Positions 16,047 to 23,826 of a DNA stretch of 28,956 nt are shown one piece after another (position 1 is the first letter of the stretch; the number at the start of each line of letters is the position of its first letter). The DNA comes from Candidatus Dojkabacteria bacterium (GTDB taxonomy: Bacteria; Patescibacteriota; Dojkabacteria; SC72), in assembly GCA_012511375.1 (NCBI GenBank), contig JAAZGF010000017.1:1-28956 (forward strand). Reading direction: 5' to 3'. The notes under the pieces were generated by a model. The model was not told the DNA's origin, ran no database searches, and worked only from the letters and a program-made list of their open reading frames with translations. The position numbers were made by a program, and so were the translations under genes.

Positions 16047-17675
16047 TTACATCATTCCTCCCATGCCTCCCATATCAGGTGCTACAGGAATATTATCTTT
16101 TTCTTCAGGAATATCTGCGACTACAGCCTCTGTAGTTATTAACATTGAACCTACAGATACTGCACTTGTTAGCACTAACCTCGTAACTTTGACTGGATCT
16201 ATGATTCCTGCTTCTATCATATTTACATATTCTCCTGTTTTAGCATCAAAACCTATTTTCTCCTTACAGTTTGCTGCTACTACTGCACCATCTTCTCCTG
16301 CATTTTCTGCTATTTGTTTTAATGGTTCACTTAGAATATTTTGCAAGATTTCTATTCCTAATTGTTCATCTCTATCTTCCAATTTAACATCTGAAAGAAT
16401 TTTCTTGGCATTATGAAAAGCTAACCCCCCTCCTGCAACAACTCCTTCTTCTAAAGCAGCTCTAGTTGCATTTATAGCATCATCTATCCTCATCTTCTTC
16501 TCTTTTGCTTCTACTTCTGAAGCTGCCCCTACTTTTATAACAGCAACTCCACCAGAGAGTTTTGCCAATCTCTCTTGTAATTTTTCTCTATCATAATCGG
16601 AGGTTGTAGCATCTATTTGAGCTTTTATTTCATTCACCCTATTTGCTATCTCCTTTTTGGTTCCTTTGCCCTCTACTATTATAGTTTTTTCTTTTGTTAC
16701 TATAACTTTTTTAGCAGAACCTAGATGAGTAAGCTCTACTCCTTCTAATGTTTTTCCTAAATCTTCTGAAACAAACTCTGCTCCTGTTAAAATAGAGATG
16801 TCTTGTAACATCTCCTTCTTTCTATCTCCAAAGCCAGGAGCTTTTACAGCTACAACATCTAAAGTCCCTCTAAGCTTGTTTACCACTAAAGTAGCTAATG
16901 CTTGATTTTCAATATCATCAGCAATAATTACAAGAGGTCTGTCTGCAGAACCAAGAACTTTTTCTGCAATTGCTTGTATATCTTGTAAATTAGACAATTT
17001 TTTATCTGTAACAAATATATATGGGTTATCCATTTCTGCTTCCAGTGTCTCTGCATTTGTTACAAAATATGGACTAACATAGCCATTATCAAACTCCATT
17101 CCTTCTGTATATTCAACTTCATCCTTAAAACCTTTTGCCTCTTCTACAGTTATTACTCCATCTCTTCCTACTTTCTCAAAAACACCTCCTATCATATCTC
17201 CTAAATCTCTGTCATTGTTTGTAGAAATTGTAGCAACTTGTACAATTTCTTCTTTATCATCAGTTATTTTCTTTGCCATCTTTTGGAGCTCTTTTACAAC
17301 CAGTCCTGTTCCATAATCTAAACCTCTCTTAAGAGATATTGGGTTTGATCCTGCTGCCACATTCTTAAATCCTGCAGCTGCCACCGCTTGAGCTAAAACT
17401 GTAACCGTTGTAGTTCCATCCCCAGCAGCATCATTAACTTGGTTTGCTGCCTCTTTTATCATCTCTACTCCTACATTTCTAAATGGATCTTTATCCTCTA
17501 TTTCCTTTGCTACTGTTACACCATCTTTTGTGACAAGTTGTGATCCAAAGCTTTTTGCTAAAGCAATATTTCTTCCCTTTGGACCAAGAGTTGTTTTAAC
17601 TGCATTAGCTATTGTATCTACACCTGCTTTAAGCTCTCTTCTTGCTTCCTCATTATATATTATAGATTTTGCCAT
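16047..17675 (-). CDS. groEL: GroEL chaperonin (Hsp60)
   Basis: 542 residues, usual length. Forms the double-ring folding chamber with GroES. It has the N-terminal TTLGPKGRN, the nucleotide motif GDGTTTVTVLAQA (about 86-98), the conserved EEGVVAGGG late in the chain and the flexible tail ending MGGMGGMM. It lies 22 nt downstream of groES with no Shine-Dalgarno in between. The operon has a CIRCE-like operator at 18003-18029 and ends at the hairpin at 16004-16027. Confidence 0.98.
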   Translation of the reverse strand: MAKSIIYNEEARRELKAGVDTIANAVKTTLGPKGRNIALAKSFGSQLVTKDGVTVAKEIEDKDPFRNVGVEMIKEAANQVNDAAGDGTTTVTVLAQAVAAAGFKNVAAGSNPISLKRGLDYGTGLVVKELQKMAKKITDDKEEIVQVATISTNNDRDLGDMIGGVFEKVGRDGVITVEEAKGFKDEVEYTEGMEFDNGYVSPYFVTNAETLEAEMDNPYIFVTDKKLSNLQDIQAIAEKVLGSADRPLVIIADDIENQALATLVVNKLRGTLDVVAVKAPGFGDRKKEMLQDISILTGAEFVSEDLGKTLEGVELTHLGSAKKVIVTKEKTIIVEGKGTKKEIANRVNEIKAQIDATTSDYDREKLQERLAKLSGGVAVIKVGAASEVEAKEKKMRIDDAINATRAALEEGVVAGGGLAFHNAKKILSDVKLEDRDEQLGIEILQNILSEPLKQIAENAGEDGAVVAANCKEKIGFDAKTGEYVNMIEAGIIDPVKVTRLVLTSAVSVGSMLITTEAVVADIPEEKDNIPVAPDMGGMGGMM

Positions 17676-17697
17676 TTTGGTAATATTAAAAATTTAA

Positions 17698-17997
17698 CTA
17701 TTTAATAATTGCTAATATATCTTCTACATCAATTAAAAGATATGTGTCTTTCTCTACTTCAATTTCGTCAGGGGAGTATTTTTTAAAATAAACTCTATCT
17801 CCTACAGAAACTTCAAATGTTATCTCTTTACCTTTCTCTTTACCTTTTCCTAATTTAACTACAGTACCAGTCTCTGGTTTCTGATCCTCATTAGCACTTG
17901 GGGGAAGTACTAAACCTCCCTTTGTTACCTCTTCAATCTTATCAGGCTGTATTAAGACCCTTTTGCCTAACGGCTCTAGTTTTATAGTTTTTGCCAT
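17698..17997 (-). CDS. groES: GroES co-chaperonin (Hsp10)
   Basis: 99 residues, usual length. Heptameric lid of the GroEL chamber. It opens with IKLEPLGKRVLIQPD, has a mobile-loop region (EEVTKGGLVLPPSANEDQKP, about 21-40) and ends LLIDVEDILAII. First gene of the groES-groEL operon. The mRNA should start inside the CIRCE-like box about 30 nt upstream, giving the operon one of the longer leaders in the window. Confidence 0.97.
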   Translation of the reverse strand: MAKTIKLEPLGKRVLIQPDKIEEVTKGGLVLPPSANEDQKPETGTVVKLGKGKEKGKEITFEVSVGDRVYFKKYSPDEIEVEKDTYLLIDVEDILAIIK

Positions 17998-18002
17998 CTT
18001 GT

Positions 18003-18029
18003 TTAGCAGATTAATTTAATGATTGCCAA
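18003..18029 (-). promoter_or_regulatory. CIRCE-like HrcA operator of groES-groEL
   Basis: TTAGCAGAT-N9-GATTGCCAA, exactly the geometry of the classical TTAGCACTC-N9-GAGTGCTAA, with 13 of 18 arm positions matching. It starts 3 nt after the -10 box and covers the predicted transcription start, the usual CIRCE position. The HrcA gene is at 26332-27060. Confidence 0.75.
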
Positions 18030-18032
18030 AGA

Positions 18033-18062
18033 ATTGTATCACAGAGTGTGGGGTTTATTCAA
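18033..18062 (-). promoter_or_regulatory. groES-groEL promoter
   Basis: TTGAAT (18062-18057), 18-nt spacer, TACAAT (18038-18033). Sigma70-type, directly upstream of the CIRCE-like box. Confidence 0.65.
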
Positions 18063-18096
18063 GCTCCTAAAGACTTAACTTAGAAACTCTCTTTTA

Positions 18097-18675
18097 TTAC
18101 CTAATTACTACCTTTTCTTCGATTAATTCTATATTTTTTATCTCTCTTCCAAGAAATTCGTTTTCATTTAAAAGAGTTATAGCCTCCCTTATCCCTTTAT
18201 TAATATTTCTCTCTGTCTTCTTGCCTACTCCAAAGTAGAGAGGAGTGTTTCCAATACTTAAGTTTTTTACATATATCTCAGAGGTCTCTCTATCATCTTT
18301 CACAATATCTAGGACCAACCAAGGCATTGTAACAGCTTTTACCTCATACTTAACTAATATCGTCCATTCCCCCTTTGAACTTAATATACAAAGGTCTTTT
18401 AAGTGAACTTCTTCTCCTTTTTGCATACTTCCTTCTAAAATGTATATGATTTCATCAGTATCAAGTACTACAAATTCAGTTTTGTTGTTAGAAAGAACAA
18501 ATTTCTTAAACTTTTCCTCTACTTTTTCTTGATCTACTTGAACGCTTTGTAAACACCTCAATCCTTTTTTTTGGAAAAACTCTTTTTCCCATCCTTTGTA
18601 CTTAAGAACATTAAAAGAAATTAAGAAGATGAAAAGTAAAAAAATTGTTAAAAAAAATGTTCTAAGCAATTTCAT
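18097..18675 (-). CDS. Membrane-anchored extracytoplasmic protein downstream of murJ
   Basis: 192 residues. One N-terminal signal anchor (about residues 4-24, LRTFFLTIFLLFIFLISFNVL) is followed by an extracytoplasmic alpha/beta domain of about 165 residues with alternating strands (FVVLDTDEIIYIL, WTILVKYEV, IYVKNLSIGNTPLYFG). The layout, with strands ending in a 'slsiGn.pl' block, recalls DUF2140/YpmS-like envelope proteins, but I cannot confirm this family. The start overlaps the murJ stop by 14 nt, so translation is probably coupled and a role in envelope or peptidoglycan-lipid handling is plausible (inference). Confidence 0.6.
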   Translation of the reverse strand: MKLLRTFFLTIFLLFIFLISFNVLKYKGWEKEFFQKKGLRCLQSVQVDQEKVEEKFKKFVLSNNKTEFVVLDTDEIIYILEGSMQKGEEVHLKDLCILSSKGEWTILVKYEVKAVTMPWLVLDIVKDDRETSEIYVKNLSIGNTPLYFGVGKKTERNINKGIREAITLLNENEFLGREIKNIELIEEKVVIR

Positions 18676-20449
18676 CTACTTTCTTTCTTCTCAGCAAGTT
18701 ATTTTTAATACTTTGTATGAAGTTATCTATTATGGATATTTCCTCTATTCCAAAAACTTTTGATCCTAACCAATATGAAAGGAACCCGTACGCAGAAGTG
18801 ATAATAGAGAGAATGATGATAGATACTGTTCTTGTAGTATCCAACTGAAAATCAAAAAGTTTAAATACAAAATACATTCCAAGGGCCATTAAACCAGCAT
18901 TAAACAATTTTTTAACTGCAGGAGTTATTGTTTTAGTCCATGTAACTATTTTCTCTTTCCTGTTTAACAAAAGCATAAGAGAAATTGTTTGTACTATATA
19001 TGAAATGCTAAAACTCAATGAAAGTCCTCCTACTGCTAAATCAGAATCACCTCTATTTGTGGACCATCTAGCTATATCTTTAATAAAGGAAAGTAATACT
19101 TCAAGAAAACCTTGTCCATTTGTCTCCCTTATTTGTAAAAACATTTGTTCTAGTATAGGTCTCCAATCATAATAATGGCTAAAGAAGTTAGTAAGCAAGA
19201 AAGCTAATGATACATTGACTAATATTCCTATTGCTATTCCTACTAATGGCAACCAGGTCTCTTTTAGAGCATAGAATGCCCTTAGTAAAATTTGGACTAC
19301 TGTTTGCCCTATAATTGAAAAACTTAAAAGCAGTAAGGTCCAAGAGGTTAGAATTGTCGCCCTCCAATCAAATGCTCCTGTTCCATAGGCTAACCTAACC
19401 AAAGGTAATCTTAGCACCGCCATTATGCTTACTACCGGCAATACTAAGAAAAGAGAGGTTTGTATAGCTTTGTTAAATGTTTTAGAAAATTCTTTTTTAC
19501 AATCACATTGCTCCGTAAGATTAGGTAAAGCTACCTGAGCTATTGATCCCCCTATTATGTTTATCGGAAAGAAATGTAAGCTTAAAGCAAATTTGTAAGC
19601 ACTGAGAGCACCTGTAGCCAAAGAGAAGCTTATTAATGTATTAATTAAAGTATTAATCTCTTCCCCAAAAATCCCTATTGTTCTTGGGATAGCTAGTTTT
19701 AATGCTAGTCTTGTCTTTTTATGCTTGAAAGCTTTAAACAGGGTTTTAAAACCAATTTTAAATTTAGTGTCATAATATGTTTTAAACTTAGGAAGTTGGA
19801 CTAAGAGATGAAGTAAAGACCCTATAACTGCAGAAATCGCAATACCTTCAACACCCATGTCAAACAGAGAGACTAGTACCCACGATCCTACAATCATAGA
19901 TAAATTGTAAAAAAGAGGAGCTAGGGATGTTACAAAGAACTGCTTCCTTACCTGTAAATATGCAGTGACAAGAGTACTGGCCCCTAAAAGAATAGGAGAC
20001 AACATCATCAATCTAGTTAGATTAACAAAAAGATCAAAATCTCCTGGTTCTATCCTTTGAGCAAAATTTAATACTTTTTGTAATCCATCTGATTTAATCA
20101 AAAAGTTTGTTAGTTGCGGTGTAAAGATGAAAAACAGGAGAGCTATTAAGGTAGAAACAAAAACAATAATTAAGGTCAAATAATTGAAAAATTTGTTAAG
20201 AGCATCTTTCCCATCCTTCCTAAATATATCAGAGAAGATAGGGATTACTGCCGCATTTATAGAGCCCGCTACCAGTATCATGAAGAGCATATCGGGAATT
20301 GTAAATGCAGCCCAAAAGATATCCAACTCATGAGAGACACCGAAAAGTTGTGCTATTGTCCTTAGTTTTAAAAAACCTAGAATCTTTGTAAGAAAGAGTA
20401 AGACCATAACAAAAAAGACACTGTTTTTCTTTTTAAAAACTTTTAGCAT
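18662..20449 (-). CDS. murJ: MurJ/MviN-family lipid II flippase
   Basis: 595 residues with about 14 membrane helices. Moves lipid II across the membrane for peptidoglycan synthesis. The N-terminus carries the family core: KLRTIAQLFGVSHELDIFWA, then FTIPDMLFMILVAGSINAAV (MurJ pattern: Arg-rich helix 1 end, G..xxDAFxxAFxIP, then L...GA). It is longer than the usual 510-530; the extra is mainly a loop at about residues 420-460 (YDWRPILEQMFLQIRETNGQ) between late helices. A TTGATA-N17-TATTAT promoter lies 29 nt before the ATG. The 3' end overlaps the downstream envelope gene. Confidence 0.9.
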   Translation of the reverse strand: MLKVFKKKNSVFFVMVLLFLTKILGFLKLRTIAQLFGVSHELDIFWAAFTIPDMLFMILVAGSINAAVIPIFSDIFRKDGKDALNKFFNYLTLIIVFVSTLIALLFFIFTPQLTNFLIKSDGLQKVLNFAQRIEPGDFDLFVNLTRLMMLSPILLGASTLVTAYLQVRKQFFVTSLAPLFYNLSMIVGSWVLVSLFDMGVEGIAISAVIGSLLHLLVQLPKFKTYYDTKFKIGFKTLFKAFKHKKTRLALKLAIPRTIGIFGEEINTLINTLISFSLATGALSAYKFALSLHFFPINIIGGSIAQVALPNLTEQCDCKKEFSKTFNKAIQTSLFLVLPVVSIMAVLRLPLVRLAYGTGAFDWRATILTSWTLLLLSFSIIGQTVVQILLRAFYALKETWLPLVGIAIGILVNVSLAFLLTNFFSHYYDWRPILEQMFLQIRETNGQGFLEVLLSFIKDIARWSTNRGDSDLAVGGLSLSFSISYIVQTISLMLLLNRKEKIVTWTKTITPAVKKLFNAGLMALGMYFVFKLFDFQLDTTRTVSIIILSIITSAYGFLSYWLGSKVFGIEEISIIDNFIQSIKNNLLRRKKVDEIA

Positions 20450-20478
20450 ATTTGATTCGTATGAGGTATACGATTACT

Positions 20479-20507
20479 ATAATAATTTAATCTAAGATTT
20501 TTATCAA
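20479..20507 (-). promoter_or_regulatory. murJ promoter
   Basis: TTGATA (20507-20502), 17-nt spacer, TATTAT (20484-20479). 29 nt from -10 to the murJ ATG. It shares a 96-nt intergenic region with the divergent comF promoter. Confidence 0.6.
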
Positions 20508-20533
20508 TTAATCTGATTTTAATAATTGCTTGA

Positions 20534-20539
20534 GATAAT
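20534..20539 (+). promoter_or_regulatory. Extended -10 box of comF
   Basis: TGAGATAAT (TGn extended -10, GATAAT at 20534-20539), 6 nt before the GTG start, so transcription would begin at the start codon. Confidence 0.5.
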
Positions 20540-20545
20540 ATAGTT

Positions 20546-21253
20546 GTGGATATTCTAGACGTTTTTTTCCCTAAAAGTTGTACCATATGTAAAAGAAAAG
20601 GGGAATATTTATGTGATAAATGTAAAAAATTGTTTAAAAGAAATTTACCCGAATGTTATCTCTGTAGAAGAATTTCTTCTAATTACAAGACGCACGATAC
20701 TTGTAAAAAGGGTAATTCTCTAAATTATGTTTTTGTTGCTTGGAAATATGACTCCTTCTCATCCAATATTATAAAGAAGTATAAATACAAAAGTGTATAT
20801 ACTGTTTCTGATGTTTTGGTGGAATTTTTAATAGAAAGTCTCTCTAATTCCTCTTTTAAAGATATTATGAAGGATAGTTTAATCACAAATGTCCCTATCT
20901 CATCAGTTAGGTTGCATGATAGAGGTTTTAACCAAACAGAAGAATTTGCAAAAGAAATAGCAAAGTTTTTAAATCTTAGATACTCAGGAGACCTTATAAT
21001 GAGAAAAGTAGAATTTGGACATCAGTCTCTCAGAGATAAAGAAGAAAGAAAAGAAAATTTAGAGAAAGAGTTTTATATTAAAAAAAAGATAGATTTAGAA
21101 AAGGAGAAGAGTATTACTATCGTTGACGATGTACTTACAACAGGAGCAACGCTAGAAGCAATTGTCGATACTATAAGGGAAAGCTACAATACAGACATCG
21201 ATATAAATGCTATATGTATGTTTAGAGGAAGACCTTATTACTCTATAAACTGA
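20546..21253 (+). CDS. comF: ComF-family phosphoribosyltransferase-like protein
   Basis: 235 residues, GTG start. The N-terminal zinc-ribbon-like part has paired cysteines (CTICKRKGEYLCDKC, 11-25; CYLC, 37-40; a last Cys near 53). The C-terminal PRTase domain has the PRPP-binding loop ITIVDDVLTTGATLEA at about 191-206. Members of this family (ComFC/GntX) are linked to DNA uptake during natural competence; the substrate is unknown. The GTG lies 6 nt after an extended -10, which supports this start. The 3' end overlaps the convergent O-antigen-ligase gene by 16 nt. Confidence 0.88.
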   Translation: MDILDVFFPKSCTICKRKGEYLCDKCKKLFKRNLPECYLCRRISSNYKTHDTCKKGNSLNYVFVAWKYDSFSSNIIKKYKYKSVYTVSDVLVEFLIESLSNSSFKDIMKDSLITNVPISSVRLHDRGFNQTEEFAKEIAKFLNLRYSGDLIMRKVEFGHQSLRDKEERKENLEKEFYIKKKIDLEKEKSITIVDDVLTTGATLEAIVDTIRESYNTDIDINAICMFRGRPYYSIN

Positions 21254-23622
21254 GTGCCGTCTTTCTCTAATCCATCTAAACCTAAATCTATTTGGTCATC
21301 TTCTTCATGTTTTGGGATTTCTATAGCCTCTGGTTCTTTTGTAGTATCTCCTGTAAGTTCCCTCTTTGTTGACATGTCATTTAGCTCTGAAGCTATCTCT
21401 TGGTATATTTCTAGTTCTATTAGCCCTTCATCTTCAAGTATCTTTTTTGCTGCTTTAAGATAGGCTTCGTACATATCCATATCTCCCATTTCTTTGTTAA
21501 TATTGGCAACTAATACTATGGACGGGATATGGTAAGGATTTATTGTTAAAACATTGCTTAAAGACTCTAGGGAGCTCTGCATATCTTCTTTCACCAAGAA
21601 TACCTGTGCTCTATAGAAGTGTAGGTTATAATTAATAGGATTTAACTGTAGAGCATTCTCTATTGATGTCAGAACTTCTCCTTCGTTATCAGATATACCA
21701 AGCTCTATCAAAAGCATATATAAACTCGTATTTACATCTCTATTAGCATAAATATATGGTGCTGCTGTTATACTTTTTTTACTTAATTCCAAAGTATTAT
21801 TTTTCCAAAATATTATATCGCTTAACATAGTATCACTCTCTTCTGTTTCTGGATCTCCTTCTGTTTTCTGTATTAATTCACTGTATGCCTCAACCTCCAA
21901 AACTAACCTTTCTGCATATGCTAAAGATAGTTTTCTAAGGAACAATGGATTGTTTTTATCATAATCAACACTCTTTGAGCGAAGCTCCATTAACTTTTGT
22001 ACAATTGCTGCTCTTTCCTCTTCTGTAGGATCCTGCTCCTGATATCTTAATGATTCTTCTGTTGTATAAGCTTCTGCTTTTAGAGTATATATACTTGCGA
22101 TACCCTTTGAAAACCAGAATGTCGTCAATCCTCCAAAAACAATTACTGCAACAACACTTAACAAAATACTAAGGTTAGAAACATAGGGTTTTGTGCTATT
22201 CCTAACGCCTAAATCTACTGTCCAAAACTTAATTATATACCTATCATCACTATCTTTATTCAACAAATTCTTGATTACAGCTTTTAGTGATATTAAAAGA
22301 AGAAGTGTGAAAAGAATAATGGTTGAATATGTTACAAAGAGAGAAGAAAGATATATCAACACTATAGCCATATTAACTACAACTAACCTCCAGTTATTAA
22401 CCGCATCTTTACTTAATTTAATCTGTTTTAAATCATTCCAAAAAGTTCTTCCAATCAAATAGCCAAAGAACAACCAAATCAGGAACCACACAAGACCTCC
22501 ATTAGTCAATAGGGTGAATATTTCCGCTCCTGCTTTATAGAATGTTATATCGTTAAATGTTAATAGACTTACATCCATGGGCCTGTACAGATTGTATGCT
22601 ATTGAAAATGTATCTATCCCAAGTCCTACAATGGCTCTACCAAAAGAGGAAACCAAAACAGAAGATGAGACTATCCAAGAAATCTGACTTCCCAAATTTA
22701 TCTCTGTCAAAAGATTAAAATTTTCTGGAAGAATATTTTCTCTAACCGTTGGAATCTGAAGAAGAGAGAATGGTATTAAGATTAGTAATGCTGTAACAAG
22801 GCAGAATATTAAAATCTCTTTTGATGTTCCTTTCTCTAAGCTAACTTTCTTAGTAAGGAAAACAGAGAACAAGATTAAAAGAGCTATAGATAGTAATACT
22901 ATGTATAAACCTTGACTGAGAGAGAAGATAACAATATTAAATATTATTAGAATACCTGAGATAGCTGCAAATACTAATTGTCCTACTTTCTCTTTCTTAA
23001 TAAAATATTCTCCTATCAAACTAACACAGAGAAACAGATTCACAAAATTGAGAATGAGATGAATTCCTGCTGACCTGATTAAAGGAACTCCCCCTAAGTA
23101 CAAAGATTTGTATATAGGTATGAAACTCCAAATATTTACACCGAAAAAGGAAATTGCACTTAAAATATTATTGATAAGAAGCCCTGCTGCAAAAGAAAAT
23201 ATTACATATTTTAAATCTCGTTCTGTTTCTAAAAACGTCCTAGAACTTATTGTTACCAACAAAATGGAAAGAAATGATACAAGCCCACCACCCAATCTAG
23301 CATCTACTCCCCATAAACTTGTATTTATATCTACAGAAAAGATAGTAGAGAGAAGCATAGCAAATAACAAAAGGAAGAGCCCTACATCTAAAGCACTCTT
23401 TAAAATATTTGTTTTTCCTTCCCATATCAATTTCAAAAACTCTATCGCTGTTATTACTGTTGCAAAGACTAAGATGAGTATAGACATACTCCTTTCAGTC
23501 CAGTCCCAAGGAAAGGGGAATATTGCAAGAGGGAGAAGAAATAGTAAAGCCCTAAAGAGGTAATTTTGCACTTTAGAAAAGGTTAGTGCTCCTCTTTGAT
23601 TTTGAATTTGATCTTGCAACAT
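21238..23622 (-). CDS. O-antigen-ligase/Wzy-like membrane protein with C-terminal TPR
   Basis: 794 residues. About 12 membrane helices (residues 20-510; a run such as WFLIWLFFGYLIGRTFWNDL near 380) with a large extracytoplasmic loop around 300-370 fit the Wzy_C/O-antigen ligase superfamily, which joins or polymerises lipid-linked glycans, sometimes onto proteins. The outer C-terminal half is helical, with TPR-like units (NPINYNLHFYRAQVFL, NPYHIPSIVLVANINKEMGD) and an acidic end. This ligase+TPR build is common in CPR. A -10 TATAAC lies 8 nt before the ATG. A candidate small RNA/attenuator lies upstream (23664-23722). Confidence 0.78.
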   Translation of the reverse strand: MLQDQIQNQRGALTFSKVQNYLFRALLFLLPLAIFPFPWDWTERSMSILILVFATVITAIEFLKLIWEGKTNILKSALDVGLFLLLFAMLLSTIFSVDINTSLWGVDARLGGGLVSFLSILLVTISSRTFLETERDLKYVIFSFAAGLLINNILSAISFFGVNIWSFIPIYKSLYLGGVPLIRSAGIHLILNFVNLFLCVSLIGEYFIKKEKVGQLVFAAISGILIIFNIVIFSLSQGLYIVLLSIALLILFSVFLTKKVSLEKGTSKEILIFCLVTALLILIPFSLLQIPTVRENILPENFNLLTEINLGSQISWIVSSSVLVSSFGRAIVGLGIDTFSIAYNLYRPMDVSLLTFNDITFYKAGAEIFTLLTNGGLVWFLIWLFFGYLIGRTFWNDLKQIKLSKDAVNNWRLVVVNMAIVLIYLSSLFVTYSTIILFTLLLLISLKAVIKNLLNKDSDDRYIIKFWTVDLGVRNSTKPYVSNLSILLSVVAVIVFGGLTTFWFSKGIASIYTLKAEAYTTEESLRYQEQDPTEEERAAIVQKLMELRSKSVDYDKNNPLFLRKLSLAYAERLVLEVEAYSELIQKTEGDPETEESDTMLSDIIFWKNNTLELSKKSITAAPYIYANRDVNTSLYMLLIELGISDNEGEVLTSIENALQLNPINYNLHFYRAQVFLVKEDMQSSLESLSNVLTINPYHIPSIVLVANINKEMGDMDMYEAYLKAAKKILEDEGLIELEIYQEIASELNDMSTKRELTGDTTKEPEAIEIPKHEEDDQIDLGLDGLEKDGTQFIE

Positions 23623-23630
23623 TAGTGGCA

Positions 23631-23660
23631 GTTATAAAATATTAGTCGAATAAATACTAA
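23631..23660 (-). promoter_or_regulatory. Candidate promoter of the O-antigen-ligase-like gene
   Basis: TTAGTA (23660-23655), 18-nt spacer, TATAAC (23636-23631), 8 nt before the ATG. The -35 is weak. Confidence 0.35.
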
Positions 23661-23663
23661 CAT

Positions 23664-23722
23664 AAAAAAAGGAGAAGTCCAATAGACCGCTTGTTCAAGC
23701 CAGACCTAGGCTAGGCCCTAAC
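23664..23722 (-). ncRNA. Candidate small RNA or transcription attenuator
   Basis: The 204-nt gap between dnaK and the O-antigen-ligase gene holds a GC-rich island in otherwise AT-rich DNA. On the minus strand it runs from a promoter (23729-23758) through a possible GCTT-GAAC-AAGC hairpin and a larger pairing (AGGTC with GACTT) to a run of seven T (23670-23664). About 59 nt. It could be a free sRNA, or a leader that ends transcription before the gene at 23622. No known family recognised. The rest of the gap is AT-rich and holds the dnaK terminator. Confidence 0.35.
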
Positions 23723-23728
23723 ATTTAA

Positions 23729-23758
23729 ATAGTACTGTTTTTATATAAATATTTTCAA
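23729..23758 (-). promoter_or_regulatory. Promoter of the candidate small RNA
   Basis: TTGAAA (23758-23753), 18-nt spacer, TACTAT (23734-23729), minus strand, just before the GC-rich island. Confidence 0.4.
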
Positions 23759-23780
23759 AAGTATAGAGAATCAAAAGAAC

Positions 23781-23806
23781 AAGGGTCAGAGCTTACCCTG
23801 ACCCTT
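23781..23806 (-). terminator. Terminator of hrcA-grpE-dnaK
   Basis: Inverted repeat AAGGGTCAG/CTGACCCTT (9 bp, 8-nt loop), 20 nt after the dnaK stop. It is followed on the minus strand by GTTCTTTTG, a short T-rich tract. Confidence 0.75.
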
Positions 23807-23826
23807 AAGAGAAGAAGAGTAGAAGA

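Noticed and set aside
23670..23720. tRNA-like element (GTTCAAGCC looks like a T-loop)
   Set aside because: The flanking five bases do not form a T-stem, no acceptor stem or anticodon arm can be drawn, and it is too short for a tRNA.
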